NCBI RefSeq assembly: GCF_007655135.1
Contig: NC_045133.1
Location: 20,185,845 to 20,249,844, forward strand
DNA: 64,000 nt
Reading direction: 5' to 3'
DNA from: Punica granatum
Lineage: Eukaryota > Streptophyta > Magnoliopsida > Myrtales > Lythraceae
The notes beneath the pieces were generated by a model. It saw nothing but the letters and a program-made list of their open reading frames with translations, had not been told where the DNA came from and ran no database searches. The translations under genes were made by a program, and so were the position numbers. Positions 11,272 to 24,344 of this stretch are shown piece by piece. Each line of letters begins with the position of its first letter. The stretch's first letter is position 1.

Positions 11272-14200
11272 ATGGGGAAAGTCTCGATCTTGGCCGCAGC
11301 GGCGGCGCTGCTGATGCTGCTGGCGGGGCGCGGCTCAGCCGTGACGGTCGGGGAGTCGCCGTACAGGATCCACACGCTGTTCTCGGTGGAGTGCCAGAAC
11401 TACTTCGACTGGCAGACGGTGGGGCTCGTCCACAGCTTCAAAAAGGCCCGGCAGCCCGGGCCCGTCACCCGGCTGCTCAGCTGTACGGACGAAGAGCTCA
11501 AGGGCTACAGGGGCATGGACCTGGCCCCCACCATGGTGGTCCCCTCCATGAGCAAGCACCCCAAGACCGGTGATTGGTAATCATTGCCCAGTAAATTTCC
11601 TCTCTTTTTCAATTCTCTGCATTTCTCATGGCTGCATGATCTTGATGCTGCTTTCCTTTACTGGATCATCTGTTAAATTCTTGTGATGGTTGGATTCTGG
11701 GTATCAGTTGGAGACATGCTTTGTCTGACGGTGATGATGGATGGTGATGGAATCACGTGATCCTTATAATGGCTGGTGGAATAAACTAAAGGATAGAATT
11801 TTGTGGTCCATTGGTGTTGGATTCCTTGGAGATTATTGGGTGGAATTAGCCATGTTTCTGTCACTTGAGGATCTCAGGAAGTCCTGTTTCTGTCATGCAA
11901 GGCAATTGATGTATGCGTCTTCCGGAATCGCAGGTACCCTGCAATCAACAAACCTGCTGGGATAGTCCACTGGCTAAAGCACAGCAAAGATGCAGATAAT
12001 GTGGACTGGGTTGTCATTCTGGATGCAGACATGATAATCCGAGGCCCAATTATACCGTGGGAGCTTGGTGCAGAAAAAGGCAGACCAGTCGCGGCATTAT
12101 ATGGGTATCATATGTGTTGACTTTATCATGTGATTTTGTCCCAAACTCATTGCGAATGGAATTAGAGTTGAAAGGAGAATTGTAATTTGAGAAGACAGAA
12201 GATATTAGGGTAGATAACTGTATGGTAATGATGGGTCCGGCAAAAGAATTAATGTTAAGGTTTGCCTGCAAAATTTTTTGATAATTGTTTTTGTGCTTGC
12301 AAAACAGACAATGCATCAGAACTTATTCAAGAAGTTGTCTTCTGCAAATGCTTTTTGGAATTTGTTTTGAAAATATTCGTTTATTTTCTCAAATTGCGAT
12401 ATGGTCTGAAACGAAGTTTTCCCATGCTCTTCTTATTATTGCCTAAGCAGTTGAAATTCGTTAACATATCTGAGAACGTTTTATGTCAAAATAGTTGCAC
12501 AAGCACATTTTCACCATAGAAGATTAGTGAAAGCTATTTCTTGACGACATATGACAAGTTTCCATGAGCACTTTCTATTCTGGAAAAAAAAAAGAGAGAG
12601 AAGAAATTTATGTTCATTGTTCAAACAACTGTTATTCAGGTATCTTATTGGTTGTGACAATATTCTTGCAAAATTGCACACACACCACCCTGAACTCTGT
12701 GACAAGGTTGGGGGACTTCTAGCAATGCACATGGATGATCTTCGAAAGCTCGCACCGTTGTGGCTCTCAAAAACGGAGGAGGTTCGAGAAGATAGGGCCC
12801 ACTGGGCAACTAACATAACCGGAGATATTTATGGAAAAGGATGGATCAGTGAGATGTATGGATATTCTTTTGGTGCTGCTGAAGTGAGTAGTTGGTCTTT
12901 ACATTTTATGGCAGTCATTATTTTTTGTTTGTAATTTCTTCTTTGCTAAATATCTCTACTTAATGTTTGATTTGTCTATTTTGCACTTTCAGGTTGGGCT
13001 CCGGCACAAAATCAATGATGATCTGATGATTTACCCGGGCTATATTCCACGACCTGGAGTCGAACCTATTCTTCTTCACTATGGTCTCCCATTTACTGTT
13101 GGGAACTGGTCATTTAGTAAATTAGATCACCATGATGATGCTATTGTTTATGACTGTGGCCGGCTTTTTCCTGAACCTCCTTATCCTAGACAGGTATGTG
13201 ATAAAAAGAATTAATATGAAAATACATGAAATTAACATGTAAATTAGGATGTTTGCTCCTATTCATCTTAACTGCTCTTGATAGTAATCATTCATAGATG
13301 AGTTGTAGAGCTCCCATTTACTTGGTTCTGTAATTGTTCCTTTCAAAGTGGATGAAATAAGGAGAAGATGCATTTGTTTCCACTTCAGTAGGCACGTACT
13401 TAACCAATTTATTATTGTTATATGTGATCACCACATTTTTCTCCTTTTACCTAAACATTATAATAGAGTAGAAAAGAAAATTTTGGCCCCTACTTTTTGT
13501 CCCCTGGAAAACTGGTAGAAATATCCTGTTTTTTCGGTCGGGGTATTATCAAGTGTGTATTGCCGAGGGTGATGGAACCACAGAATGACTGTTGTGTACA
13601 GAAAATTGATAACGATGAATGTATAAGATTAAATGGTGTGAAAGCATTACTAAGTAATATATATTACTAAATAATAAAATACATTCCTGTGACGCTGAAA
13701 ACGGTGGATGTGGAATGAGGCCTAATTTAATCCTTACCTTCTTTTTTCTTCCTCAGGTAAGACAGATGGAGCCTGACCCGAACAAATTGAGAGGTCTATT
13801 TCTCAGCCTAGAATGCATTAACTCTTTAAATGAGGGCCTTTTGCTTCATCATGCAGCAAGTGGGTGCTCGAAGCCAAAGTGGTCAAAGTATCTGAGCTTC
13901 CTAAAGAGCAAAACTTTCGCGGATCTTACCTCACCAAAATATTTAGTCCCTAAGAGTATGACAACTGAGAAGGAGGACGAAACAGAAGAACACGAAACAC
14001 CAAATGAACCTGATGTGGCTCATCCGAAAATTCATACAGTCTTTTCCACTGAATGTACGCCCTATTTTGATTGGCAAACGGTGGGGCTCATGCATAGTTT
14101 TGGTTTGAGTGGTCAGCCTGGGAATATCACGAGACTCCTCAGCTGTACAGATGAAGATTTGAAGAAGTACAAAGGCCATGATCTTGCACCCACCCACTAT

Positions 14201-16929
14201 GTTCCATCAATGAGCCGTCATCCTTTAACGGGGGACTGGTATATTCTCTTTTTCTCTTTTTGTTAGTGTATACATGCAGTCTTTCATTTTGTTTGATAAG
14301 TAGCAATAAGTTGGCTATTTTTGTACTCTCTTTGGGGAGGCAAAAACTAAGAAATTTTGGATATGAAAAATTCTTAGGCTCCGTTTGATTCAAGGAACTT
14401 GTTTTGTGCGAAAGGGTTTCGCCTTTTCTTCTGTGTGGTTAGCAGAACACTCTTATACCCTGTTTGATCCACTGGAATAGAGAGAGATGCAATTCGATGA
14501 TATTTGTAGTTGTATTTTAATTCATTCCTTTTTCATGTCCTTGCATCCTAATGAATTGGCCCTTAAGTTATTGGAAATCATCTACAGTCAACTGGGAAAA
14601 CTTTTAAATTTCTGGAAAATGAAATAAGGTTCTGAGTTTTATAATTCCTTTTCTGAAGGAGAGGATAATCAAACACGCGTTGATGGGTGTCGTTTAATGC
14701 TTTGAACTTATGTGCCACCCAAATTTGCTTTTTTAGGAACTATCATGCAAGCTTGACATATGATAACATGATTTAAAAGATCAGCCCTTCTCTCATTAAA
14801 TAGAATACTCATATACTTCGGGTAAATTTATTATATTCTTTTCCTGCTGTGATAGGTACCCTGCCATTAACAAGCCAGCAGCTGTTCTCCACTGGCTTAA
14901 TCATGTAGATATTGATGCTGAGTTTATTGTGATTTTGGATGCTGATATGATCCTAAGAGGGCCAATCACTCCTTGGGAGTTTGGTGCCGCTCGTGGCCGC
15001 CCAGTTTCAACTCCATATGAGTAAGATGCATTACTCCATATTACTGCTCAACCAGCCTCTTCTTGCTTTAAATTGTTTTCTTGATATTTAAATTAAAATA
15101 TTTTAAATTGAAATAAATCCAATTAAGCTTATTTAACCCTCGAGTTCAACACATGAATCCAATAGCTTAACCAGTTTGGTATTTGATTAAATTCTGAAAA
15201 GTATGATTAATTAAACCATGTAGTACACAGTCTGCTTACCATCTGCTAACTCAAGTTTTAAAGGGGAACTGCTGTCACTTAACATGATCTATTGCTATGA
15301 AATATCAAAATACTATTTTTCATTCAACTTCAAATGATGTTTCTTGCCCTCCCATTACATTCATTTGCTGTAGCTAAGTGCTGCTATAACTAATTGAGCA
15401 ACTGTTGGTCCTTTTGAATGCTAGCTATCTCATTGGGTGTGAGAACGAGCTCGCAAAACTCCATACACGTCACCCTGATGCCTGCGACAAGGTTGGAGGT
15501 GTAATAATCATGCATATCGATGATCTGCGACAGTTTGCAATGCTATGGTTGCATAAGACTGAGGAAGTTCGAGCAGACAAAGCTCACTATGCAACAAATC
15601 TCACTGGAGATATTTATGAATCGGGGTGGATTAGTGAGATGTATGGTTACTCTTTTGGAGCAGCAGAGGTATACCACCTTTTCTATTTGAAACCTTTTTT
15701 TTCTTTTTTCCAGTTTTGGATGACTAAGTAATGACAACTCTTTTTGGGCCTCTGCGATTTCAGAAGATTTTCAGTGCTCTTTTTTTTTTTTTTGTGGTCA
15801 AGATTACTGAAATAATTGTTTGAAAATCTCCTTAATAAAACTTCCAATGGGCTGACTTCCCTTTCTTAATTCTTTTGCTGACTGAAACTACATAAACTAA
15901 AATTACACCTAAGAGAATGATAACTGAAAAAAATTTTCCTGAGTTTTTCTGGAAGACTAATGAAAATTGAAACCCATACTCAACCAAATGTGATGGCCAT
16001 GTTTGCTTATGGAAAATGGGTAAAAACAACTATAGCATTCTGTTTTCTCATTTTGAAAAACACAGAAGGTAAGTCAAAAAGACAATGTTGAGCGGCACTC
16101 ATGCAGCATTCTTTGATCCAATGTGGTTTTCCTTTGCGCTGTTTGTTTGCTTTTCACAATGACAAGAATGGATAGCTAGAACTACTTCTCCCAATTTCAC
16201 CATTAGAACGACATTCCGATGGTGATGATGCATATAGGAAATTCACTTGCTAGTCCTACTTTGGAAAATGAGTACTTGAGAATAATGTTGTTGGGTTCCA
16301 AAGTTTACGTACTGTTATTCTCCTTGCAGCTTGAACTAAGGCATATAATAAACGGAGAGATTCTCATATATCCTGGCTATGTCCCGGAACCTGGAGTCAA
16401 GTATCGAGTTTTCCACTATGGGCTTGAATTTAAAGTTGGGAACTGGAGTTTTGACAAGGCCAACTGGAGAGAAGTCGACGTAGTCAACACCTGCTGGGCT
16501 GAGTTCCCGGCTCCTCCTGACCCGTCAACCCTACACCACACTGATGAGAACCTCCTAAAGAGGGATCTCCTCAGCATAGAATGTGCCAAAACCCTGGATG
16601 AGGCCCTACGCTTGCATCACGTCAGGCGGAAGTGCCCTCCGCCCGGGACCTTGAAGGGGCTGGTTGACTCGAAGGAAACTGAAACGACGGTTTCAAGAAA
16701 GTTTGGACAAATAGAGAGAACTTTTGCTTTTAACAAAAGTCCCAGCGAGTCTTTTTCCACTTGGAAACTTTGGCTGGTCGCTATGTGGATTTTTGTTGGA
16801 TTAGGACTGTTGACAGTTGCATCTGTGCTTTTCTCGGGTCGTAAAGGGAAGAAGCCAAAGGGGAAAGGCTATAGAAGTAAGAGGAGATCGTCCTACGGAG
16901 ACGATAGATATGTCCGAGGCTCGGACTGA
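11272..16929 (+). CDS. SERGT1: Peptidyl serine alpha-galactosyltransferase, eight exons, 803 aa
   Basis: Exons are 11272-11576, 11934-12104, 12640-12883, 12993-13193, 13757-14238, 14856-15020, 15425-15668 and 16330-16929; every junction is GT-AG and in phase. The protein begins with a signal peptide (about residues 1-24) and has two homologous halves (about 30-330 and 397-720). Each half has the block IHT-F-EC--YFDWQTVGL, a DxD-like LDADMI (about 131 and 495) and GDIYxxGWISEMYGYSFGAAE. A single membrane helix at about 751-773 (WLVAMWIFVGLGLL) is followed by a Lys/Arg-rich tail. The family (CAZy GT96) adds alpha-galactose to serine of extensins and arabinogalactan-type proteins in the ER/Golgi. 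Length is close to the Arabidopsis enzyme. Exon 1 is much more GC-rich than the rest. No defects were found. Confidence 0.95.
14376..14690. mobile_element. MITE-like insertion in intron 5 of the galactosyltransferase gene
   Basis: The ends are imperfect inverted repeats: GGCTCCGTTTGATTCAAGGA at about 14379 and GAGGATAATCAAACACGCG at about 14663-14681 (inverse CGCGTGTTTGATTATCCTC). The CCGTTTGATTC-type end is common in plant MITEs. It lies entirely within the intron, so the protein is unaffected. No clear target-site duplication was established. Confidence 0.4.
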
Positions 16930-17992
16930 TCCTTCAGAGCCCTAAACTGTCAGGTAGACTTGTATTGTTCAGAATGCGAAAATGGAGATGGTCCCCCAAC
17001 TTCGAGAAGTGAAGCCGCCATGAAGATAAAGTTGACTAGCTGACCATGTAACTGCTTGTGCTGACAGAAAATGCCGAGGAAATCGAAGTTCCACTGACTG
17101 ATGCAAGTTAAGATGAGACTTTAGCCCGACGGTCAGCTTTGAGGATGTATTAAGAGCTGCAAGATAATTTCTTCTGTTTCTCTTTTTTATTTCATACATG
17201 AGGGATATTTGTGAAAAGAAGTTGGACACGCCGGACATGGCGATAAGAAAGTGAATTATATAGATTGAGATGATTCTTGGTTTTTGGTTTAGAAGATAAT
17301 CTTAGCAAAGTCTCTCGTTTTTATGATGCTGGACCTCTGAAAGAAAAGGAAGAATGAATCCGGTACAAGGAGAGGGAGAGGGGCTGGCAGGGAGCCTTAG
17401 CTGCAGCGAGGTCGGCGGCGTGCTTGGATTCGTGACGCTCCCACACCTTTGATGTCAAGATCTGACTCCAAGGTCTTCATAGAAAGTTAGCAACAATGCG
17501 GGGCTCTATGCCCTTGGGAAATTTACAATTTGAACGTTGATAGATGCTCCAAAATTTGCTCCGTCTCAATGTGCTCCCTGAAGTTGTGGTTATTTCACTT
17601 CGCCCCCTGTGCCAATCGGCTAGCTAGACGCTCTCTTGAGGTATTTTTCCTAGACATTCAGACCGCTTGTTGTTAACAGATATTGTTGAGGTTCTATTCC
17701 TGCTTCTGATTTCCTCAATTTGTAATTTTGATTTCAGCCCCAAGTTCCCCAAGAAAAGAGCAAGTCACGTCTAGGACTAACAACTCTTTCGTTTAGAAAA
17801 CATAGACGATTCTAAGGTCAATGTCGCAAATTCGACATAAACCTTAACATTTGAGTGGGTATTTTGGCGTTGGAGAAGCCATAAGTCACAATGTATTAAT
17901 TTAAATGGAAATTTCGTTTTTACACGAACTCAAAACAAATTCCGAGTGTGTTTATTTGACTCGCAGGCAAATGTCACACCTTTTTAATTATG
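16930..17992. other. 3' UTR of the galactosyltransferase gene, then intergenic
   Basis: The 3' UTR probably ends within about 350 bases of the stop at 16929. No AATAAA-type signal stands out. Bases 17340-17990 show no coding similarity or recognised repeat. Confidence 0.4.
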
Positions 17993-17994
17993 CT

Positions 17995-18268
17995 ATTCTT
18001 CTAGACCAAAATTAACACCCCGAAATATGATGCTTCGAGACCGGTGATCAAGTCTCCAATACCAGATATTCCTTGATCCAATACTGACCGCTTGACACAA
18101 GGTCGATGAAGATGCCGCATGACTCAGACAGTAGACCCTCTTTGGGAGCTCATCCATTCCAAGTGTCCTCCTCGAAGTTCGATCCTGAATCACAGAAAAA
18201 TTTGAGCGAAAAATCACTTGACAATTCAAATCCTCGAATATAATTAAAAATGGATGCAAATGATCCAT
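17995..18268 (-). pseudogene. Ty1/copia pre-integrase fragment
   Basis: A minus-strand ORF reads NCQVIFRSNFSVIQDRTSRR, then TLGMDELPKRVYCLSHA, then WYWRLDHRSRSIIF. This matches the plant copia gag-pre-integrase pattern (CxVxF...C.IQD...RxxxG.....GLYxL ... LWHxRLGHxS), with changes at the conserved His/Cys positions. Only about 270 bases survive. It lies between the 3' end of the galactosyltransferase gene and the WVD2-like promoter. Confidence 0.7.
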
Positions 18269-18708
18269 ATGTCAAACTTCAGGGTGCAAAGTGAAAATTT
18301 TCCCTTTCGTTTTCCACTTTACAGAACAAGTTCAAAAACTCCAAAGATACGGCCCCCACAGGTCCCAAGACAGAAAAAAGCTAAAGAGGAAGAGAGCGTT
18401 GTCAGTTTCTTTCTTCCAAATCCCATTGTCCCAATCCAAGTCTCCCCTGTGACTGGGACTGTCCCCACCTGCACGACACATTCTAGGAAAATGCACATTT
18501 CTTCACTTTTGTCATTCTTTCTCTCTCTAAGATGCCTTCCTCTGCAACACTTTTATCCCAACTTTTCCATTTTGAATTTCAATTTTTAAACTCAAATGGT
18601 TCCCAAACTGACAATAAGCAAAAGACGGCAAAACCAGACAGCCCTCAACATAAGAACCAGAGCTCAAAGTTCTGGACTTTGCTGGGGTAGGAGTAACTTC
18701 GAAGGACA

Positions 18709-21700
18709 ATGGGAGAGTCAACATGTTTGATGATGCAGATGCAGCCCTTCTCTTATGTCTCAGGCCTCCCATGTTTTGATCCCACTGAGGTCAGGGCTCT
18801 GCAATTCTTAAAGCCCATTTCTTCATCTTGTTTCTTTCAATCTGCATATTTCTATATTTTTTCAGTGAGAACTTGAGATGTAGTTGCCTTCACTCGGGTA
18901 TCGACTTGGCGCTGCAAATTTTGGTTTAGTTTCAGCTTCTGGGTTAGACCCCTTTTTGTTTCTTTGGGTAGTAATGTTTGATAAGTTCGTGGGCATCAAT
19001 TTGGCATTGTTTTGGATGAGTTTGTTGATATGTTTGGTTGGAAAACAGTTTTCAGTTTTCCAGTTCATGCCAAAACCGCCACTTTTTGGGAAGAGTTTGT
19101 TTAAAAACAGTTTCAGTTTTTTCCGTTATTTGCAAGTTCTTCAATTTTCAAAGGACCTTAATCTTTATATCCCGGTTGTAATACGAAGATCTGGAAGGTT
19201 GCCTGATGGCTGTCTTTCCATAATGGTGTCTGGAGACAGTAATCCTCTGTTTTGCAGGGTAATCGGGACCCAATTCGTTCGCTAGGGCAATCGATCTCGT
19301 TCGGGAGGTTTGTCTCGGACTCCGTCTCGTGGGAGAAGTGGTCAGTCTTCTCCCACAATCGCTACGTTGAGGAGGCTGAGAGGTACGCTCGGCCCGGGTC
19401 TGTTGCCCAGAAGAAGGCCTTCTTCGAGGCCCATTACAGGGAAATGGCCGCTAGGAAGGCCGCTGCTGCAGCAGCAGCCGCAGCCGAAGCCGAACTCGAA
19501 GCCGAGCAGGTGAGTGCAGCCTCAGATGAGGCCCGGAACTCGCTGCTTGATGAAGTTGCAACTGGCGATTCTGCCCCCGCTTTGGATTGCAATGACCCGA
19601 ATGGCCAAGATGAGGTTGGTGAAACCGAGCAATGTGGGACACCAGAAATAGAGAAACCCCTGTTGAAGGTACAATTATATTGCTATACTCATGTCGAGAT
19701 GTCCTTTATGCAGCATTCTGAACCGCTTGAATTGCAGGATTTGCAACAGAACTCGGGGAGAAAAGAAGTTTCGTTTCGTTCCGGGAATAAGAAAATGTTG
19801 GCAGTAATTCCCTCCAAGTCGCTGGGACTGAATAAAGCAGCTAGGCGGCAACCTTCAACACCGGCTAAGCCCTCAAATCCAGCAGTTCATCCAAGGAGAG
19901 AAGTCTATGCCACTCCGAGAATTAATAAGAAGTCAGCCACAGATTTTGCTGATGGAAGGAGAACGACTCCCAAACAGGTCCCTTCATCCACTTCCACACC
20001 TAGAGGAGGTATCCGTAGCGCAACCGCTATGACTGCAACTCGGAAGGTTGGAAGCTTGAGAGTCGGCGGAACTTCTTCTTCAGTCCAGAGAAATTGCATG
20101 ACTCCTACAGCGGTGATTACTTATTCCTCAACCTCTTTTGCTTCAAAGCAAAAATCCTTATCTGTTTAGTTCTATAGAAGTTTTGAAAATGTTATTCGCT
20201 TCATTTTTGTTGTTTCAAAGTTTGGGAAGAGACATACGAAGGAAATTGAACTGAAAGAGATTAACTTGATTTAACGTGAAAGTGCAGAATAAATACTCAT
20301 AGATGAATTCCTAAAAACTGCAACCCACAAAGACACGTTAGCAACTACTTGCTTGACCAGAAAAACAGCAACGAACATCCTAAAAAATAGCCACAACAGC
20401 TAGTCACTCCCAAGGACTAGGACTTCAATAAAACAGAACAAAGAGAGTAGTAAAACAGCAGCTCTTAATTCACTAACATTTTTGCTCGAAGAAACAATAA
20501 CGGAAAACTGGAAAATTTGCCAGAGATTGCTTTGAATACTTGAATGGAATTTCAAGCCATTTTGTTAACTATTGATGAGCTCAATTTCTTGACAGAAGCT
20601 AACTTCAAATGGGACATCAAGAAAACCTGTGGCCACCCCCCGGTCATCCAGAACACCCATTGTCCGTTCAGTTGTTGAGAGCAAAAGTGCAGGCCCAAAA
20701 GGGAAATCTCTTGCAAATGAGTAAGATATCTGCCCAACAAATTATTCATTTCCTTGTACTTGATGCTTTGCCATGTCCTAATAAACCACTTGCTAAACGA
20801 TATAAACCATCAAACGCAAAATTAAAAAGAAACTGAAGTCCGATTTTCCCATAGTACACCATGAAGATTGAGGTTCTGTCCAAATAAGCACCACAGTTTG
20901 AGTTCCTGAGTTAGCAACACTGCAGATATTATCAACGGTTTTACGTAGAATAGTGCTCTATAATGTTTATCTTCGGGTTAGAATGACTAGGGAGACATTT
21001 AACTGAACTACATAATTGAATCTCCCTTTCTCTTTCCAGCAGCAGTAGTTCAAAGTTATTGAGTGCCTGCAAGAGCAAACTACAATCACCGGGTGTCTCA
21101 ACTCCATTCAAGTTGAAGACCATCGAAAGATCTGCAAGGAGAAAGGAGGTAAGAAGGCAGCTCCATTATTCAGCTTCAAATTTCTTTTCTTCTGCATTGC
21201 ATCGATGCCGAAACAATGCTGACATATCTTTAATTCTTTTTATGTATATTTTCCAGAAGCTTGAAGAGAAATTCAATGCTGATGAGGCACAGAAAGTCCA
21301 GCAACAAGCAAAGATGGTAAAGGTAAGCTCTCTTTTGAAAATTTTTCTCCACAAGAACAGTTTTCAGGTTTTTGGTTTTCCTAGTAAAAGATATGGGAAA
21401 ATCATCAGACACTGCATTCTGAAAAACTTTTCTCAACAAGAATGTTTTCTTATCTTTTCGTAAAGAGAACTAAAAGCTGAAGCTGTTTTGAACATCAGTT
21501 TATTAAATTTTGGCAAACTTATATGCCTTGTTTGTTGATTGTTATCCTCTATTCTGTGCAGGAGAAAGCAGATCTCGAGCTGAAAAAGTTCAGACAAACT
21601 TTGTGTTTCAAGGCCAGGCCGCTGCCTAAATTTTATAAAGAGAATGGAACCCCAAAAAAGCCGATTGCAAAGGTATTTTCTTCCTCTGTTTTCACAAAAC

Positions 21701-22176
21701 TGATATCCAGAAATCTTACACATGCTTTAGTGTCATTGTTTAGGAAACAAGAATAGTTAGACTTTTTTGCCAAAGATACTTGAATAGATCGAAGCAGCTG
21801 GGCTTCATGGGATAAAAATGCAGAGAGATTATATGTGAATAAATCTTTAGATTTTGAAAGTGAATACAACAGAAAACGAATTCCCAGATTATGCTCTTAC
21901 TGCATTGTGGTCAGCACAAATGAGATTACGCCTTATTGTTCATCTTTCACTCTGCAGGCGCCATCGGCATGGCCTCAGTCTGGAAGAAAACCAGGACTCC
22001 TTGCTATTCGAATAATGGAATATTCCCTACCTGCTCAAGCTCATAGACCTAACAGGAACAACCAGTCCAAGCAAATTCAAGGCAAAAGGGAACCTGCCTC
22101 AATTTCTCAGACTTCGGAACCTTTCATGACTACTACAGAGAACAAATCTCCGAACATTCAGGAAATGTGCTCATAG
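18709..22176 (+). CDS. WVD2-like / TPX2-family microtubule-associated protein, seven exons
   Basis: Exons are 18709-18789, 19258-20112, 20596-20720, 21040-21148, 21257-21322, 21562-21672 and 21958-22176; all junctions are GT-AG and phases agree, giving 521 aa. Exon 1 starts MGESTCLM, as in the family. Exon 2 carries the conserved SISFGRFVSDSVSWEKW and HNRYVEEAERYARPGSVAQK block, then an Ala/Glu-rich helix and a basic Ser/Thr/Pro-rich linker. Exons 4-6 give the TPX2 C-terminal domain with KLEEKFNADEAQKVQ (from residue 391) and LCFKARPLPKFY. Proteins of this type bind and bundle cortical microtubules. A 69-nt stretch inside exon 2 (19669-19737) has GT...TTGCAG ends and could be spliced out in frame (498 aa). 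An ORF reading past the exon 2 donor ends in a stop at 20169 and is an intron read-through. The 3' part is duplicated at 26128-27290. Confidence 0.88.
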
Positions 22177-23039
22177 TGCCCGATGACAAGTACAACTGAT
22201 CGATATTGAGAAAGCGAGGGATTGTGTTCCGCACAGGCCATTGTACTGATCATCTAATCAATATTTGTGCAGAAATTCTAACTGATTATCTCATAATCCT
22301 TGTGCAGAAATTCACGTCATTGTTGAAGCAGAGGATGCTCATGAACTCAAATTTCATGCGACTGCAAGCAAACTGCAAGTCTATGAGTTCGAAATCAACT
22401 ATGTACTCCCATTCCTTCTGAGATATGCTATAACCCGGTGCTCTAACTAATGAATTGACTGTGGTGCCTTCTCTGGCAATCATGTTTGAGGATGTCACAT
22501 GTTTTTTCCTGCCTTATTTTTGTGTTTTGATAATACAGCCCCTATCTCAGCACAGAAAATGTGCATGCCATGTGCTACTGCCTGATTTTCTCTATCTTTT
22601 AGTGCCTCCTCGAGCCACTCACTTTCCCAGAGACCGTATTGGTCTGGAGAGACGTTCAGTGTGTTAATAAGAACTTCTACTCATGATGCAAATAACGAAT
22701 GTTTAGACCATTCACGAATGTATCAGATCCCACAAACACATGGATCATCAGATGTTTAATGGCCCTTTGGCATATTTGCCATGTACTGGCTCGTGACCAG
22801 CGAAACTGATCGCTTCAGCAATTGGAGGGTCCTCGACCGTGAGGATATGAAATTTATACACAAAAACATGAATATGCGGATAATTAATATTTGAAGCATA
22901 AGATAAAATTGTATTTAAAGTACTTCGGTATAAAGAAAATGCCCTGGCAACTTCGGTTAAAACTCAAAAATACATTGCAACGTTAACAGGTTAAGTTGGG
23001 CCATTGTTCAACCAAGTGACATTTTCTCTACCCAGACGC
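22177..23039. other. WVD2-like 3' UTR and intergenic DNA, duplicated at 27290-28180
   Basis: The stretch is largely collinear with 27290-28180; shared strings include ACAAACACATGGATCATCAG near 22734 and 27833. No coding potential was seen. Confidence 0.6.
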
Positions 23040-23625
23040 CAACCTCCTTCATCTTCTTCAACCCGAGTCAACACCAACCCAACACAAAAAAAAAAAACTC
23101 ATATTTTTGTCATAATCTTCTCCATCGATACGGAAATCTTGATCTTGACCATGAACTTCCAATCCACCGTTCTCCATTCCAGGCACGTCATCATCAGAAC
23201 TCAGAAGGATCATATTCGTGATCATAGCTCTCATTGTTGTCGGCTGACTCATATGCTAGGTGATCCAGAAGCCCAGTGGCAGATATGCCGGCAAAGTTTG
23301 AGCCATGCCTGCCGTCCATAACCCGCCAGGTGATCAATCAGTGACTCGAGACGACGTCGTACGACTTCAGTTTCTGTGGTCCCTTCATTTTGTCCTTGGA
23401 CTTCTGGACCGGGGCCACGTGGCAACCGTTGCACCGGGCCTTGCGACACTTACTTGTGTACTTGGAGTGGTTTGTCGGGTTAGATGACAATTTGGTGAAC
23501 AAGCCAGCTGTCAGGGGCGAATCCAATCTGTTGACGAGCTGGCCGGATGCCTCCTGTCAGGTATACATGCTGGTTAGGATCCCATATGTTCGGACCATCC
23601 CGTGTTGTCGACCCTCTCTCTTCAT
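23040..23625 (-). pseudogene. Broken copy of the conserved small gene at 28185-28790
   Basis: The minus strand from an ATG at 23625 reads MKREGRQHGMVRTYGILTS, then hits a stop. After a frame change come NRLDSPLTAGLFTKLSS, SKYTSKCRKARCNGCHVAP and QKLKSYDVVSSH, then a stop where the intact copy has Arg (a CGA/CGG to TGA-type change). The frame goes on with LITWRVMDGRHGSNFAG and DHLAYESADNNESYDHE, then two more stops. At least one frameshift and three stops distinguish it from the intact paralogue. It is the left copy within the segmental duplication. Confidence 0.85.
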
Positions 23626-24344
23626 CCTGAAATGTACAGTTGTGGGCTAAAAGGAAAGATGTTATGGAGAATGCTTTGAGAATCAAGGAGTTTGCTTGAT
23701 TGGTCATAGTTCTTGTGGAGCAAGGCATTGGACGATGTCTTAACCATTTCTTGGGTCAAATAACTCCTTCAACTCTGAACTATTTACACTTTTAGGCACC
23801 AAAGTTTTTCCCCCCAACAGAGTACCATCCTTCATCTCCCTCATCCTCACTCAACATCATCGTCTCTGCTCTTTATCTCGGTACATTGTTATAATTAGAA
23901 ATATCAGATTCGTAATCATTTTAATCATACTCGTAAGCTAAGTAGTACACAATCTTGTAGCCCCAACACCTTGAAAAATTTGAACCTGGTCACTGGGCAG
24001 GTTCATTTGATTCGTCCCCTTTGGTCTTGTCCTTGAATCTGTGGACCGAATGAAAACGATGATTGATACGCTGAGCCTTGTCGCACTTACCCATGAAGTA
24101 GAAGTGGTTCATGGGCATGATGGCACTTTAACTAGCCGGAAGGAAACTGGTGGCGAGCTGCATCTGTTGATGTATCTTCCCCTTCTGATCATAACTAATC
24201 ACATGCTCCATGTATGGTCAAGAAATGCGCCTAAATACGCATTTAGCGGGAGACACTACCATATAGTAAATTCTATTCTACGATCTTGGACAACAACATG
24301 ATCAAGTTACGCTCCACCAATCTTGGGATGATGCTCTTACCAAA

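Noticed and set aside
20113..20169. The WVD2-like gene ending at a stop at 20169
   Set aside because: That frame reads through a GCG|GTGATT donor; splicing to 20596 restores the family's conserved C-terminal domain in phase.
20552..20836. ORFs on both strands that recur at 26394-26834 and so look conserved
   Set aside because: They are other frames of duplicated WVD2-like exon 3 and its introns.
23004..23650. Several plus-strand ORFs
   Set aside because: Antisense to the pseudogene of the small conserved gene.
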